DNA of 64,000 nucleotides. It comes from JAFECT01 sp964432415. Its GTDB lineage: Bacteria > Pseudomonadota > Alphaproteobacteria > Caulobacterales > Caulobacteraceae. The notes beneath the pieces were generated by a model. It was not told the DNA's origin. It searched no databases and was given only the letters and a program-made list of their open reading frames with translations. The position numbers and the translations under genes are program-made. Shown here piece by piece: positions 1-7,576 of the stretch; the stretch's first letter is position 1, and each line of letters begins with the position of its first letter. The DNA is taken from NCBI GenBank assembly GCA_964432415.1, contig CAYSNW010000007.1:1-64000 (forward strand), in the 5' to 3' direction.

Positions 1-1007
1 TCGATGCCGAGCTTGTCGCGGCAGTAGAGGCACTGCGAGGCGAAGGCCTCGTTCAACTCCCACAGGTCGATGTCGTCGACCTTCAGGCCGTGGCGTTCGA
101 GCAGGCGCGGCACGGCGAAGACCGGGCCGATGCCCATCTCGTCCGGGGCGCAACCGGCCACCGCGAAGCCCTTCAGCCGGCCGAGCGGCTCGAGACCCCG
201 GCGCGAGGCTTCCTTGGCCTCCATGATCACCAGGGCCGCGCCGCCGTCGGACAGCTGCGAGGCGTTGCCGGCGGTGACGAACTTGCCCTCGCCCATCACC
301 GGCTTCAGCGCCGACAGGCCCTCCAGCGTGGTGTCGGGTCGGTTGCACTCGTCGCGGTCGACCACGTAGTCGACGAAGGATTCCGTTCCCGTCGCCTTGT
401 CCACCACCTTCATCTTGACCGGCATCGGGACGATCTCGTCCTTGAACAGGCCCTTGGCCTGGGCGGCGGCCATGCGTTGCTGCGAGCGCAGGGCGTACTC
501 GTCCTGGTATTCCCGGCTGACGCCGTAGCGCTGGGCCACGATATCGGCGGTGTCGATCATCGACATCCAGATGTCGGGACGCTCACGCATCAGCTTCTCT
601 TCGGTGATCCAGAAGCTGTTGAAGTGGCCGCCCATCTGGACCAGCGAGATCGACTCCACCCCGCCGGCCACTGCGATCGGCGCGCCCTCGCGCTCGACGT
701 AACCGCACGCCGTGGCGATCGACTGCAGGCCGGAGGAGCAGAAGCGGCTGACGGTATGGCCCGAGGTGGTGATCGGCAGACCGGCCCAGAGCGCCGAAGT
801 GCGCCCCACGTTCTGGCCGGTGGCGCCCTCGGGGATGCCGCAGCCCATGACCACCTCTTCCACCGCCTCGGGCTCGACCTTGGCGCGCGCGACGGCGGAC
901 TTGATGGCGTGGCCGGCCATGGCCGCGCCGTGGGTGTTGTTGAAACCGCCGCGCCCGGACTTGGCGAGGCCGGTACGGGCGTAGGAGACGATCACGGCGT
1001 CGCGCAT
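1..1007 (-). CDS. Thiolase family acetyl-CoA C-acyltransferase (C-terminal part beyond window edge)
   Basis: The first 335 residues of a thiolase are present; the gene runs off the left edge. Thiolases condense or cleave acyl-CoAs with CoA (fatty-acid beta-oxidation or acetoacetyl-CoA formation). The start (MRDAVIVSYARTG) is typical. The nucleophilic cysteine lies in SRFCSSGLQ at about residue 90. Further family landmarks are GGVESIS, NASQLSDGGAA and LWELNEAFA near the cut. The C-terminal GHPIG histidine and the second cysteine are outside the window, so biosynthetic and degradative types cannot be separated. It stands alone on this side; a short gap separates it from the regulator operon on the same strand. 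Confidence 0.93.
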   Translation of the reverse strand, partial: MRDAVIVSYARTGLAKSGRGGFNNTHGAAMAGHAIKSAVARAKVEPEAVEEVVMGCGIPEGATGQNVGRTSALWAGLPITTSGHTVSRFCSSGLQSIATACGYVEREGAPIAVAGGVESISLVQMGGHFNSFWITEEKLMRERPDIWMSMIDTADIVAQRYGVSREYQDEYALRSQQRMAAAQAKGLFKDEIVPMPVKMKVVDKATGTESFVDYVVDRDECNRPDTTLEGLSALKPVMGEGKFVTAGNASQLSDGGAALVIMEAKEASRRGLEPLGRLKGFAVAGCAPDEMGIGPVFAVPRLLERHGLKVDDIDLWELNEAFASQCLYCRDKLGI

Positions 1008-1040
1008 GGGGGAGGGCTCCGTCTGATGAGAGCCTTCGAC

Positions 1041-1379
1041 CTAGGCCGTGCGCGGGATGGATTCAACCATATCCGCCGGTCCGGCCCGCGCCAGGGCCAC
1101 CAGACGCTCCAGTTCCGCCACGTGGGCGGCGAAGGCGGAGCGGCCCGAGGCGGTCAGGGCCAGCCAGGTGCGCTGGCGCTGGGCCGAGGTCGCCTTGCGC
1201 ACCGCCACATAGCCGGCGTCCTCCAGGATCTTCACCTGCTTGGACAGGACCGAGTCGCTGACCCCCACCGCTTCGCGCACGGTGGCGAACTCGGCCTCGG
1301 AGACCGCGGCCAGTAGGGCGCAGACCTGCAGCCGGTTGGGCGCATGCATCACCGCATTGAGCGCGGGGGCCGGCTTCAC
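1041..1379 (-). CDS. Winged-helix transcriptional regulator (HTH_27-like)
   Basis: A protein of 112 residues consisting of one winged-helix domain: a recognition region around VGVSDSVLSKQVKILEDAGYV and a wing with RTWLALTASGRSAF. It resembles the small MarR/ArsR-like regulators with a winged-helix domain (HTH_27) that are commonly paired with a membrane protein. The GTG start overlaps the stop of the upstream membrane-protein gene in a GTGA arrangement, so the two are translationally coupled. A longer in-frame reading exists upstream but would lie inside the neighbour. The pair probably autoregulates through the palindrome at 1837-1857. The ligand or signal is unknown. Confidence 0.8.
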   Translation of the reverse strand: MKPAPALNAVMHAPNRLQVCALLAAVSEAEFATVREAVGVSDSVLSKQVKILEDAGYVAVRKATSAQRQRTWLALTASGRSAFAAHVAELERLVALARAGPADMVESIPRTA

Positions 1380-1828
1380 CCGCTCACCCCCAGGTCGCGG
1401 CGGTAGGCGGCCTCCCAGGCGTAGCCGCGCAGGGTCATGAACGGGGCCAGAAACAGGCCCGCCGCGATGGGCGCCCAGGCCACGCCATGGCGCTGGAACC
1501 AGACGCCGGCCAGCATGGCGCCGCCGCCGATCACGGCGCTGGAGATCGCCACCCAGCGGGTGCGCCCGGCGCGGTAGCCGGGAATCCAGAAGCCGGTGTG
1601 GCGACGATAGGCGCGCACCAGGAGCGTGATGCTGACCAGGACGCCGATCTCGACGGCGATCAGAAGCTCTATGGGCCCGGCCATGGCCGCCGAAAGGGCG
1701 CCCAGCAGCAGGCCCAGGCTGACGTGATACCACCAGGGCGCCATAGCCCGCCGAGCGGCCTCCTCGCGGGTCGCCCGGACCGCCGCCAGGGCCTCGTGTT
1801 CGCCGCCGTTCATATGGGACTCGGACAT
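1376..1828 (-). CDS. Hypothetical four-helix membrane protein, partner of the winged-helix regulator
   Basis: A 150-residue protein (from MSESHMNGGEHEALAAV) with a short acidic cytoplasmic head and about four predicted membrane segments (YHVSLGLLLGALSAAMAG, IELLIAVEIGVLVSITLLV, WVAISSAVIGGGAMLAGVW, WAPIAAGLFLAPFMTL). The start at 1828 is preferred: GAGG lies just upstream, whereas the in-frame GTG at 1846 falls inside the palindromic operator. It precedes and overlaps the regulator gene by 4 bp. Function is not recognised; such proteins often act as sensors or are simply co-regulated with the DNA-binding partner. Confidence 0.7.
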   Translation of the reverse strand: MSESHMNGGEHEALAAVRATREEAARRAMAPWWYHVSLGLLLGALSAAMAGPIELLIAVEIGVLVSITLLVRAYRRHTGFWIPGYRAGRTRWVAISSAVIGGGAMLAGVWFQRHGVAWAPIAAGLFLAPFMTLRGYAWEAAYRRDLGVSG

Positions 1829-1836
1829 CGCCGCCT

Positions 1837-1857
1837 CACTTTCCACTATGGAAAGTG
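1837..1857. promoter_or_regulatory. Perfect 9-3-9 palindrome, candidate operator of the regulator/membrane-protein operon
   Basis: CACTTTCCA-CTA-TGGAAAGTG is a perfect inverted repeat ending 8 bp upstream of the chosen ATG at 1828. A third half site (ACTTTCCA) recurs at 1867-1874, so the regulator may bind cooperatively. Position and symmetry suit autorepression by the winged-helix protein encoded in the operon; the binding itself is inference. Confidence 0.6.
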
Positions 1858-1892
1858 TAGAAGCTGACTTTCCAACTTGTCAAGTGACGGGC

Positions 1893-2312
1893 CTAGCCGC
1901 CGATCAGCCGTCCTACGCCCGGTACGCTGGCCACGGCCTCGCGCAACACGTCGCGGCCGGTCTGGTCCTTCACCCGCGCCTCAACCGCCTTGAGCAGGAC
2001 CTTCAGATCGGCCTTGCTCACCCCGGCCTTCTCCGCCTTGGCGAGCATGCCCATGGCGTCGGAGACCGCCGCGCCCGAGACCCCGCCGGCGCTGCGCATC
2101 ACGCCCCCGAACAGACCCCCCGCGCGGGGGATGTCCGCCTGCGGCGAATAGGCTAGGTCCTGCGAACCCGGGACCGCGGCGTACAGGGCGTCCAGCCGGT
2201 CCTGGGCGGCGTGCTTGCGAAGCAGGCCGAGCGCCCCGGCGAGCGCCAGGCGGACCCGGCCCTCGTCCAGGCCGGTGGCGTCGGCGCCGGCGCGGACCAG
2301 ATCGTCCATCAT
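1893..2312 (-). CDS. Small helical protein of unknown function (resembles DUF2780/DUF2267-type)
   Basis: 139 residues, soluble and alanine/glycine-rich, predicted all-helical, with a glycine-rich middle (RAGGLFGGVMRSAGGVSG) and the phrases LDALYAAVPGSQDL and VASVPGVGRLIGG. The layout resembles the DUF2780/DUF2267 group, but I cannot assign it firmly. Start at 2312 is supported by AGGAGA six bases upstream; a second ATG follows immediately. No partner gene is evident; it is tail-to-tail with nothing and transcribed alone. Confidence 0.7.
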   Translation of the reverse strand: MMDDLVRAGADATGLDEGRVRLALAGALGLLRKHAAQDRLDALYAAVPGSQDLAYSPQADIPRAGGLFGGVMRSAGGVSGAAVSDAMGMLAKAEKAGVSKADLKVLLKAVEARVKDQTGRDVLREAVASVPGVGRLIGG

Positions 2313-2414
2313 GAAAAATCTCCTGTTGACTCTGATACTTAAGATTCAGGCAAGGGGGCGGGCGCAGCCTCGTTGATCGTGCGCCAGCGTATTCCGGGCG
2401 CCCGAGTAAGCGTC

Positions 2415-2708
2415 ATGTGGGTCACCCTCGGACTTGTCCTGTTCGGGCTTTTCTTAGCGTCGCGGATCGAAAACCGCCTGGGCGCCGCCTTCCTCGCATT
2501 TTCGGGGGTCACCATCCTGCATGTCGTGCTCGAGACCGGTCCGCAACTGCTGAGCGGCTCGATCCTGGGCCGGCGCGTTTCGGTGGCCTTGCGGGAACTG
2601 GACCGGCACGGCGGCGGATCCATACCCCAGATGTTCGCCGCGACCCTGGCCGGCGTGATCCTGATCGACCTGCTGGCCCGGGTCTCCGACGACCGAAAGC
2701 CGGGCTGA
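2415..2708 (+). CDS. Hypothetical small membrane protein
   Basis: Taken from the ATG at 2415 the product is 97 residues (MWVTLGLVLFGLF...), with an N-terminal hydrophobic helix, a second hydrophobic stretch (AAFLAFSGVTILHVVL) and a third near the C-terminus (MFAATLAGVILIDLLARV). In-frame TTG (2373) and GTG (2379) starts would add a short basic N-terminus. Neither option has a strong ribosome binding site, so the start is uncertain. The family is not recognised. It lies just upstream of the acyltransferase on the same strand. Confidence 0.5.
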   Translation: MWVTLGLVLFGLFLASRIENRLGAAFLAFSGVTILHVVLETGPQLLSGSILGRRVSVALRELDRHGGGSIPQMFAATLAGVILIDLLARVSDDRKPG

Positions 2709-2748
2709 CTCTCGCAGGCTAGGCGTTTTTTAAGGCGAGGGCGCCATC

Positions 2749-3852
2749 ATGGCCCCCGTCATGAACGCCGAGCACCTGAAACCCCTGACCTCCCTGAGGT
2801 TCTTCGCGGCCCTGTGGGTGGTGTTCTTCACCTACTGGTCCAACCTCGGCGCGCCCTCCCCCGCCTTCGTGGAGAAGGGTTATCTGGGGGTCGAGCTGTT
2901 CTTCGTGCTCTCCGGCTTCATCCTCAGCCACGTCTATCTGCAGTCCTCCGGCGAGGGCCGCTTCCGCTACGGGCCGTTCCTGTGGGCGCGGCTGGCGCGG
3001 GTCTATCCGCTGCACCTGTTCACCCTGACCGGCATCGCGATCCTGGGGATCGCCGCGACGGTCGCGGGCATGACGATCGATCCCAATGTGCTGTCGCTGA
3101 AGGCCCTGCCCGCGAACCTGCTGCTGGTCCACGCCTGGGGCTTCTCGCCGGTGGCGGGCTGGAACCATCCCTCCTGGTCGATCTCGGCGGAGTGGTTCGC
3201 CTACCTGACCTTCCCGGCCTTCGCCTGGGCCGCCTGGCGCCTGCGCGAACGGCCGCAGATCGCGGTCGGCGCGGCCCTCCTCCTGATCTTCGGCCTCTAT
3301 GCCGCCTTCGAGCGCATCGCCGGGTTCCCCCTGACCTCCGCCACCATCTCCTGGGGCGCTCTGCGAATCATTCCGTGCTTCGCCTACGGCTGCGCGGTCT
3401 ATCTGGCCTGGCGCGGGGGTGCGTCAGACCGTCGCACCCTGGCCCTGGGCGGCACAGTAATCTCCACCTTGGCCATAGTCATATTTGCGTCCGCCGGGAT
3501 ACCCGACGCGGTCGTCGTCAGTCTGTTCGGATTACTGATTCTCTCGCTCGCAGGTCTGTCGAGAACACCCGTTCCGGTGCTTTCCAGTAACGTCTGCGTC
3601 TGGCTCGGAGAAATCAGCTACTCCGTTTACATGATCTGTGTGCCCTGGAAGCTGATCTTCCCGAAGATCGCCTCGAGGCTCTTGAATGTTGAGCCACAAC
3701 ACCTGCCTCTTTGGGCGTGGCTCTTCTTTGTCGCCGCGGTCGTGCCGCTCGCAGGCCTGTCGCACCATCTGGTCGAACGGCCGGCCCGAGAGGCCCTGCG
3801 CCGACTGGGAAATCGTCTCTTCCGCGAACGGCAAAAGCCCGCACTCGCGTGA
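2749..3852 (+). CDS. Acyltransferase-3 (OafA/YrhL-like) integral membrane protein with Thr at the usual TM1 His
   Basis: 367 residues and about ten membrane helices, the usual size for acyltransferase-3 proteins that O-acylate surface sugars. Family motifs are present: TSLRFFAALWVVFF in helix 1, GYLGVELFFVLSGFIL in helix 2, PSWSISAEWFAYL, and the C-terminal HHLVERPAREAL. The helix-1 histidine normally found in ...VVLFHxx is Thr here (VVFFTYW), so catalysis may be altered or lost. GCGAGG eight bases upstream of the ATG supports the start. A second family member at 58354-59487 keeps the histidine. The substrate is unknown; no polysaccharide genes adjoin. Confidence 0.88.
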   Translation: MAPVMNAEHLKPLTSLRFFAALWVVFFTYWSNLGAPSPAFVEKGYLGVELFFVLSGFILSHVYLQSSGEGRFRYGPFLWARLARVYPLHLFTLTGIAILGIAATVAGMTIDPNVLSLKALPANLLLVHAWGFSPVAGWNHPSWSISAEWFAYLTFPAFAWAAWRLRERPQIAVGAALLLIFGLYAAFERIAGFPLTSATISWGALRIIPCFAYGCAVYLAWRGGASDRRTLALGGTVISTLAIVIFASAGIPDAVVVSLFGLLILSLAGLSRTPVPVLSSNVCVWLGEISYSVYMICVPWKLIFPKIASRLLNVEPQHLPLWAWLFFVAAVVPLAGLSHHLVERPAREALRRLGNRLFRERQKPALA

Positions 3853-3923
3853 AGGGTTCTTCAAAACGCGGCCGGGATGGGCTAACACCCCTCCCTTCCG
3901 AGGCGGGGAGTCCACCCTTAGTG

Positions 3924-4478
3924 ATGATGAAACGACTGACCGGCGCCGCAGTTGCGGCCACGATCGCGTTTTTCAGCGTGACCTCGGCGGCCCACGCCGA
4001 TCCGTACCTGCAGTGCGTCACCTTCGCGCGCATGTTCTCGGGCATTCAGATCTTCGGCGACGCCTGGACCTGGTGGAACAAGGCCAGCGGCAAGTACCAG
4101 CGCGGCTCCACGCCGACGACCGGCGCGGTCCTGGTGTTCAAGCCGGAAGGCAAGATGCGCCACGGCCACGTGGCGGTGGTCAGCCAGGTGCTGACCGACC
4201 GGATCATCCAGGTCACCCACGCCAATTGGAGCCCGATCGAAGGCTCGCGCGGCAAGGTCGAGAACGACGTGACCGTGGTCGACGTCTCCCAGAAGGGCGA
4301 CTGGAGCAAGGTCAAGGTCTGGTACAATCCCGTGGGCGACCTGGGCACCACCGTTTACCCGACCTACGGCTTCATCTATCAGGCCGCCAAGGACGCCGCG
4401 ACGCAGTTCGTCTCCGGCTCTCCCGCCAAGACCGCCACCAAGGCGTCCAACACCAAGACGGACAAGTCCGGCCGCTGA
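3924..4478 (+). CDS. Secreted CHAP-domain amidase/peptidase
   Basis: 184 residues: a signal peptide (MMKRLTGAAVAATIAFF...AHA) followed directly by a CHAP domain. The nucleophile is probably Cys31 (DPYLQCVTFAR) and the histidine His82 (HGHVAVVSQV); THANW supplies the expected polar third residue. CHAP domains cleave peptidoglycan amide bonds or glutathionyl-type amides. The Lys/Thr-rich tail is probably disordered. Starts at 3921 (GTG), 3924 and 3927 are all possible. The gene is monocistronic between the acyltransferase and corA-like genes. The target bond is not determinable from sequence. Confidence 0.85.
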   Translation: MMKRLTGAAVAATIAFFSVTSAAHADPYLQCVTFARMFSGIQIFGDAWTWWNKASGKYQRGSTPTTGAVLVFKPEGKMRHGHVAVVSQVLTDRIIQVTHANWSPIEGSRGKVENDVTVVDVSQKGDWSKVKVWYNPVGDLGTTVYPTYGFIYQAAKDAATQFVSGSPAKTATKASNTKTDKSGR

Positions 4479-4509
4479 GCCCCCGCTCCGCGTTCGGCGC
4501 GGAGGGTGA

Positions 4510-5475
4510 ATGCTCAGGGTTCTGAGGACGGGTCTCGCCGGCTTCGACATCGCGCCTGAGGACCTGACCGGCTGGACGGTGCCGGCCGACGCCCTGTGGA
4601 TCGACCTGGTCGAACCCACCCGCCCCGAGGAGCTGGCGGTCGAGAAGGCGCTGGGCGTCGGGCTTCCCACCCGTGAGGAGATGGCCGAGATCGAGGTCTC
4701 GAGCCGGCTCTACCAGGACAATGGCGCCACCGTGATGACCGCAACCGTGCTGTGCGGTTCGGAATCGGACGCCCCCACCGCCGAGCCGGTCACCTTCGCC
4801 CTGGTGGGCGAGCGGCTGGTGACCATCCGCTACGCCGAGCCGCGTTCGTTCAAGGCGTTCACGGGCCAGCACGAGAAGCAGCCCGCCGAGGCGACCAGCG
4901 GTCCCACCCTGTTCCTGCACCTGATCGACGCGATCGTGGACCGCACCGCCGACATCCTGGAGCGCATAGCCTCGGACGTGGAGACCATTTCCCAGGACGT
5001 GTTCCGCCGACCGCGCACGGCGAAGTTCGAAGACCTGCTGACGGGTCTCGGGCGCGCCCAGATGGTCGGCGCCAAGGTGCGCGAGAGCCTGGTCAGCCTG
5101 TCGCGCCTGGTCAGCTTCGCGGCGCTGGCGCTGCAGTTCGCCAAGGCCAAGGACGCGAAGGACCATCTGAAGAGCCAGGCCCGCGACCTGCAGTCCCTGA
5201 CCGACCACGCCTCCTACGTCTCCAGCAACATTACCTTCCTGCTGGATGCGGCGCTGGGCCTGATCAACATCGAGCAGAACGCGATCATCAAGATCTTCTC
5301 GGTGGCGGCGGTGGTGTTCATGCCGCCCACCCTGATCGCCTCCATCTACGGGATGAACTTCCATCACATGCCCGAGCTGGATAAGCCGTGGGCCTATCCG
5401 CTGGTGCTGATGGCCATGGTGGCCTCCGCCGTGCTGCCGATCGTCTATTTCCAGAAAAAGGGCTGGCTGAAGTGA
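4510..5475 (+). CDS. CorA-family divalent metal ion transporter
   Basis: 321 residues. A long cytoplasmic N-terminal domain and coiled-coil stalk are followed by two C-terminal membrane helices, the first ending in the family signature GMN (IYGMNFHHMPEL). This is the normal CorA pentamer subunit layout (Mg2+/Co2+ or Zn2+ transport across the inner membrane). The final FQKKGWLK is typical of the basic C-terminus. Its TGA overlaps the GTG of the following thioesterase gene. No riboswitch-like leader is evident in the short upstream gap. Confidence 0.93.
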   Translation: MLRVLRTGLAGFDIAPEDLTGWTVPADALWIDLVEPTRPEELAVEKALGVGLPTREEMAEIEVSSRLYQDNGATVMTATVLCGSESDAPTAEPVTFALVGERLVTIRYAEPRSFKAFTGQHEKQPAEATSGPTLFLHLIDAIVDRTADILERIASDVETISQDVFRRPRTAKFEDLLTGLGRAQMVGAKVRESLVSLSRLVSFAALALQFAKAKDAKDHLKSQARDLQSLTDHASYVSSNITFLLDAALGLINIEQNAIIKIFSVAAVVFMPPTLIASIYGMNFHHMPELDKPWAYPLVLMAMVASAVLPIVYFQKKGWLK

Positions 5476-6407
5476 GTTCCGAGAGGTCCGTGGGCGCCAT
5501 CGAGGTCTGGCGCGGGGCGTGCAACGCCTGGGAATGCGACGAGATGGGCCACATGAACGTGCGCTTCTATGTCTCGCGCGCGCTGGACGGCCTGGCGGGC
5601 CTGAGCCTGGAGCTGGGCCTGCCCGATCCCTACCAGCCGTCGGTGTCCTCCATGCTGGCCCCGCGCGAGCATCACGTCCGCTTCCTGAAGGAAGCCCGCG
5701 CCGGCGCCGCCCTGCATCTGGAGGCGCAGCTGGTCGAGATCGGCGCCGAGGAACTGACCGTGGTCCAGGTGCTGCGCCACACTTCCACGGGCGAGCCCTG
5801 CGCGGCCATGACCAGCCGCTGCGCCCACACCACCCTGGACGGCCGGATCTTTCCCTGGTCGGAACACACCCACGCCGCGGCCCAGGCGCTCAAGGGCGAG
5901 GCGCCGGACTTCGCGGCGGCCCGCAGCATTGGCCCGGAGATGAACCTGGCCCAGGCCTCGCTGGCCAATGCCGACAAGCTCGGAATGATCGTCACCGGGC
6001 GTGGCGTGATCGGGCGGCGGGACTGCGACGCCTTCGGGCGCATGCGCTCGGACGCGGTGATGGGGCGGCTGTCGGACGGGGCCGCGCACCTGTTCGGTCC
6101 CGGGGCCCAGGCCCTGGCGCAGGAAACCGGAAAGCGCCTCGGCGGCGCCCTGCTGGAGACCCGCATCCGGCATCTGAAGGTTCCGCGGCTGGGCGCCCGC
6201 TACGTCATGCGCTCAGGCCTCTCCAGAGTGGAGCCCAAGCTCAGCTACCGGGTCGACTGGATGCTGGACCCGGAGTCGGGCGAGGCCCTGACCGTGGCGC
6301 GCGGCGTGGCCACGAGCCTGGACCTGGAGGCCCGCAAGAGCTTCGAGCGGTCGCCGAGCCAGATGAAACTGTTCGAAGGTCAGCTGGTGAAGGGGCTGGA
6401 GATTTAG
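5472..6407 (+). CDS. Double-hotdog acyl-CoA thioesterase-like protein
   Basis: 311 residues from a GTG that overlaps the corA-like stop (GTGA). Two 4HBT-type hotdog halves are visible: the first begins WECDEMGHMNVRFYV, the second GRRDCDAFGRMRSDAV. Proteins of this type hydrolyse acyl-CoA or acyl-ACP thioesters in the cytoplasm. The first half has the usual Asp/Asn-containing GHMN motif; the second half matches the same position with FGRMRS. The substrate is unknown and the coupling to corA may be only transcriptional. Confidence 0.8.
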   Translation: MSSERSVGAIEVWRGACNAWECDEMGHMNVRFYVSRALDGLAGLSLELGLPDPYQPSVSSMLAPREHHVRFLKEARAGAALHLEAQLVEIGAEELTVVQVLRHTSTGEPCAAMTSRCAHTTLDGRIFPWSEHTHAAAQALKGEAPDFAAARSIGPEMNLAQASLANADKLGMIVTGRGVIGRRDCDAFGRMRSDAVMGRLSDGAAHLFGPGAQALAQETGKRLGGALLETRIRHLKVPRLGARYVMRSGLSRVEPKLSYRVDWMLDPESGEALTVARGVATSLDLEARKSFERSPSQMKLFEGQLVKGLEI

Positions 6408-6444
6408 AAATCCAGGCCGCGAAGCGGCGACCAAAAAAGCTTGG

Positions 6445-6536
6445 ACCACCAAGCACACCAAGGACACCAAGGGGTCGGCGCGCAGTCCCGATCCGTCCTT
6501 GGCGTTCTTCTTGGTGTTCTTGGTGTCCTTGGTGGT
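6445..6536. repeat. Long inverted repeat built from ACACCAAGG units, between convergent genes
   Basis: The 27-bp arm at 6445-6471 (three ACCAAG-type 9-mers) pairs with 6510-6536 with only two mismatches, giving a strong hairpin with a 38-base loop. It sits between the 3' ends of the thioesterase gene (+) and the alpha/beta hydrolase gene (-). Elements of this kind are scattered in many GC-rich genomes and probably act as transcript ends. Confidence 0.7.
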
Positions 6537-6572
6537 GAAAACTCTCTCTTCGCCTGACGACGAAAGGCGACC

Positions 6573-7475
6573 CTAGACCGCGCAGTCCAGGATCGCGTCG
6601 CGCACCAGGTCCGCCCGTTCCATCGGGAAGAAGTGGCCGCCGGACACGGTGCGCACCCGCACGTGCGGCAGCCTGCGCAAGAGCCTCGATCCTTCGCGCA
6701 GCCAGCAGGTCGAGCCGTGTTCGCCCCTCAGGATCGACACCGGGCGCGGCAGGCGCGACAGGGCGCGCCAGGAATCGTTGGCCTGGGCGGCGAAGTTGGA
6801 GGCTTCCCATTCCGGGCTGCAGGCCAGCTCGACCTGGCCGTCGGGACGCTCCAGGAAGCCGCCGGCGACGTAGTCGGCCAGCACCGTCTCGGGCCAGGCG
6901 CGGAAGGCGCCGCGCCCCTTGTAGGCCGCGAAGACCTGCGACCGGTCCGCAAACACCGCGCGGCGGCGCAGCGCCCCCTGCACGATCGGCAGGCGCGCCC
7001 GCGCCAGGGCCTGGGCGCCGGGCAGTCGGGCCAGGGCCGCTACCAGGGGCGAGAGGATCACCGGATCGAACAAGGCGAGATTGGAGACCCGGTCCGGCCG
7101 CTCGGCGGCGGCCAGCAGCGCCGCGGTCGCGCCCATGGAATGGCCACAGAGCGTCACCGGCGGGCCGCCCAGGGCGTCCATCAGTCCGCTGAGGTCGTCA
7201 CGGAAGTCGCGCCAGGAACGCCGCCCGCGCGGCTCGGCGGTCAGGGTCGAGGCGCCGTGACCGCGCAGGTCCGGCGCCACCAGGCGGAGGCTGGCGGAGA
7301 GCGGCGCCAGCAGCTGGCGGTAGGTCTGGGCGTTGAAGCCGTTGGCGTGGACGAAGATCACGTCCACCGGCCGTTCGGGATCGCCGAAGTCGAGCACCGC
7401 CATCTCGCCGTCGCCCCAGGGGCTCCGGATCGGGATCATCCGCCGCCGCGGTTCCTGAAATCGAGCGGCGTCCAT
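6573..7475 (-). CDS. Alpha/beta-fold hydrolase
   Basis: 300 residues with the classic fold markers: the oxyanion region FVHANGFNAQTY, the strand LRLVAPDLRGHGAS, the nucleophile elbow GHSMG, and a C-terminal histidine in SGGHFFPME. This suggests an esterase, lipase or related hydrolase acting on a small lipophilic substrate; nothing shows which. GAGGAG eight bases upstream supports the ATG at 7475 over the internal ATG at 7439. It converges with the thioesterase gene and is followed upstream by the pentapeptide-repeat gene on the same strand, with no overlap. Confidence 0.88.
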   Translation of the reverse strand: MDAARFQEPRRRMIPIRSPWGDGEMAVLDFGDPERPVDVIFVHANGFNAQTYRQLLAPLSASLRLVAPDLRGHGASTLTAEPRGRRSWRDFRDDLSGLMDALGGPPVTLCGHSMGATAALLAAAERPDRVSNLALFDPVILSPLVAALARLPGAQALARARLPIVQGALRRRAVFADRSQVFAAYKGRGAFRAWPETVLADYVAGGFLERPDGQVELACSPEWEASNFAAQANDSWRALSRLPRPVSILRGEHGSTCWLREGSRLLRRLPHVRVRTVSGGHFFPMERADLVRDAILDCAV

Positions 7476-7576
7476 TCGCCGGGCTCCTCAGCGCTCACGA
7501 CAACAGGTAGGGCCGCCGGCAGGCGGTTTCCAGTGCGCACGCGCGGGACGGGTGGGGTAACCTTGACGCGGAGGGC

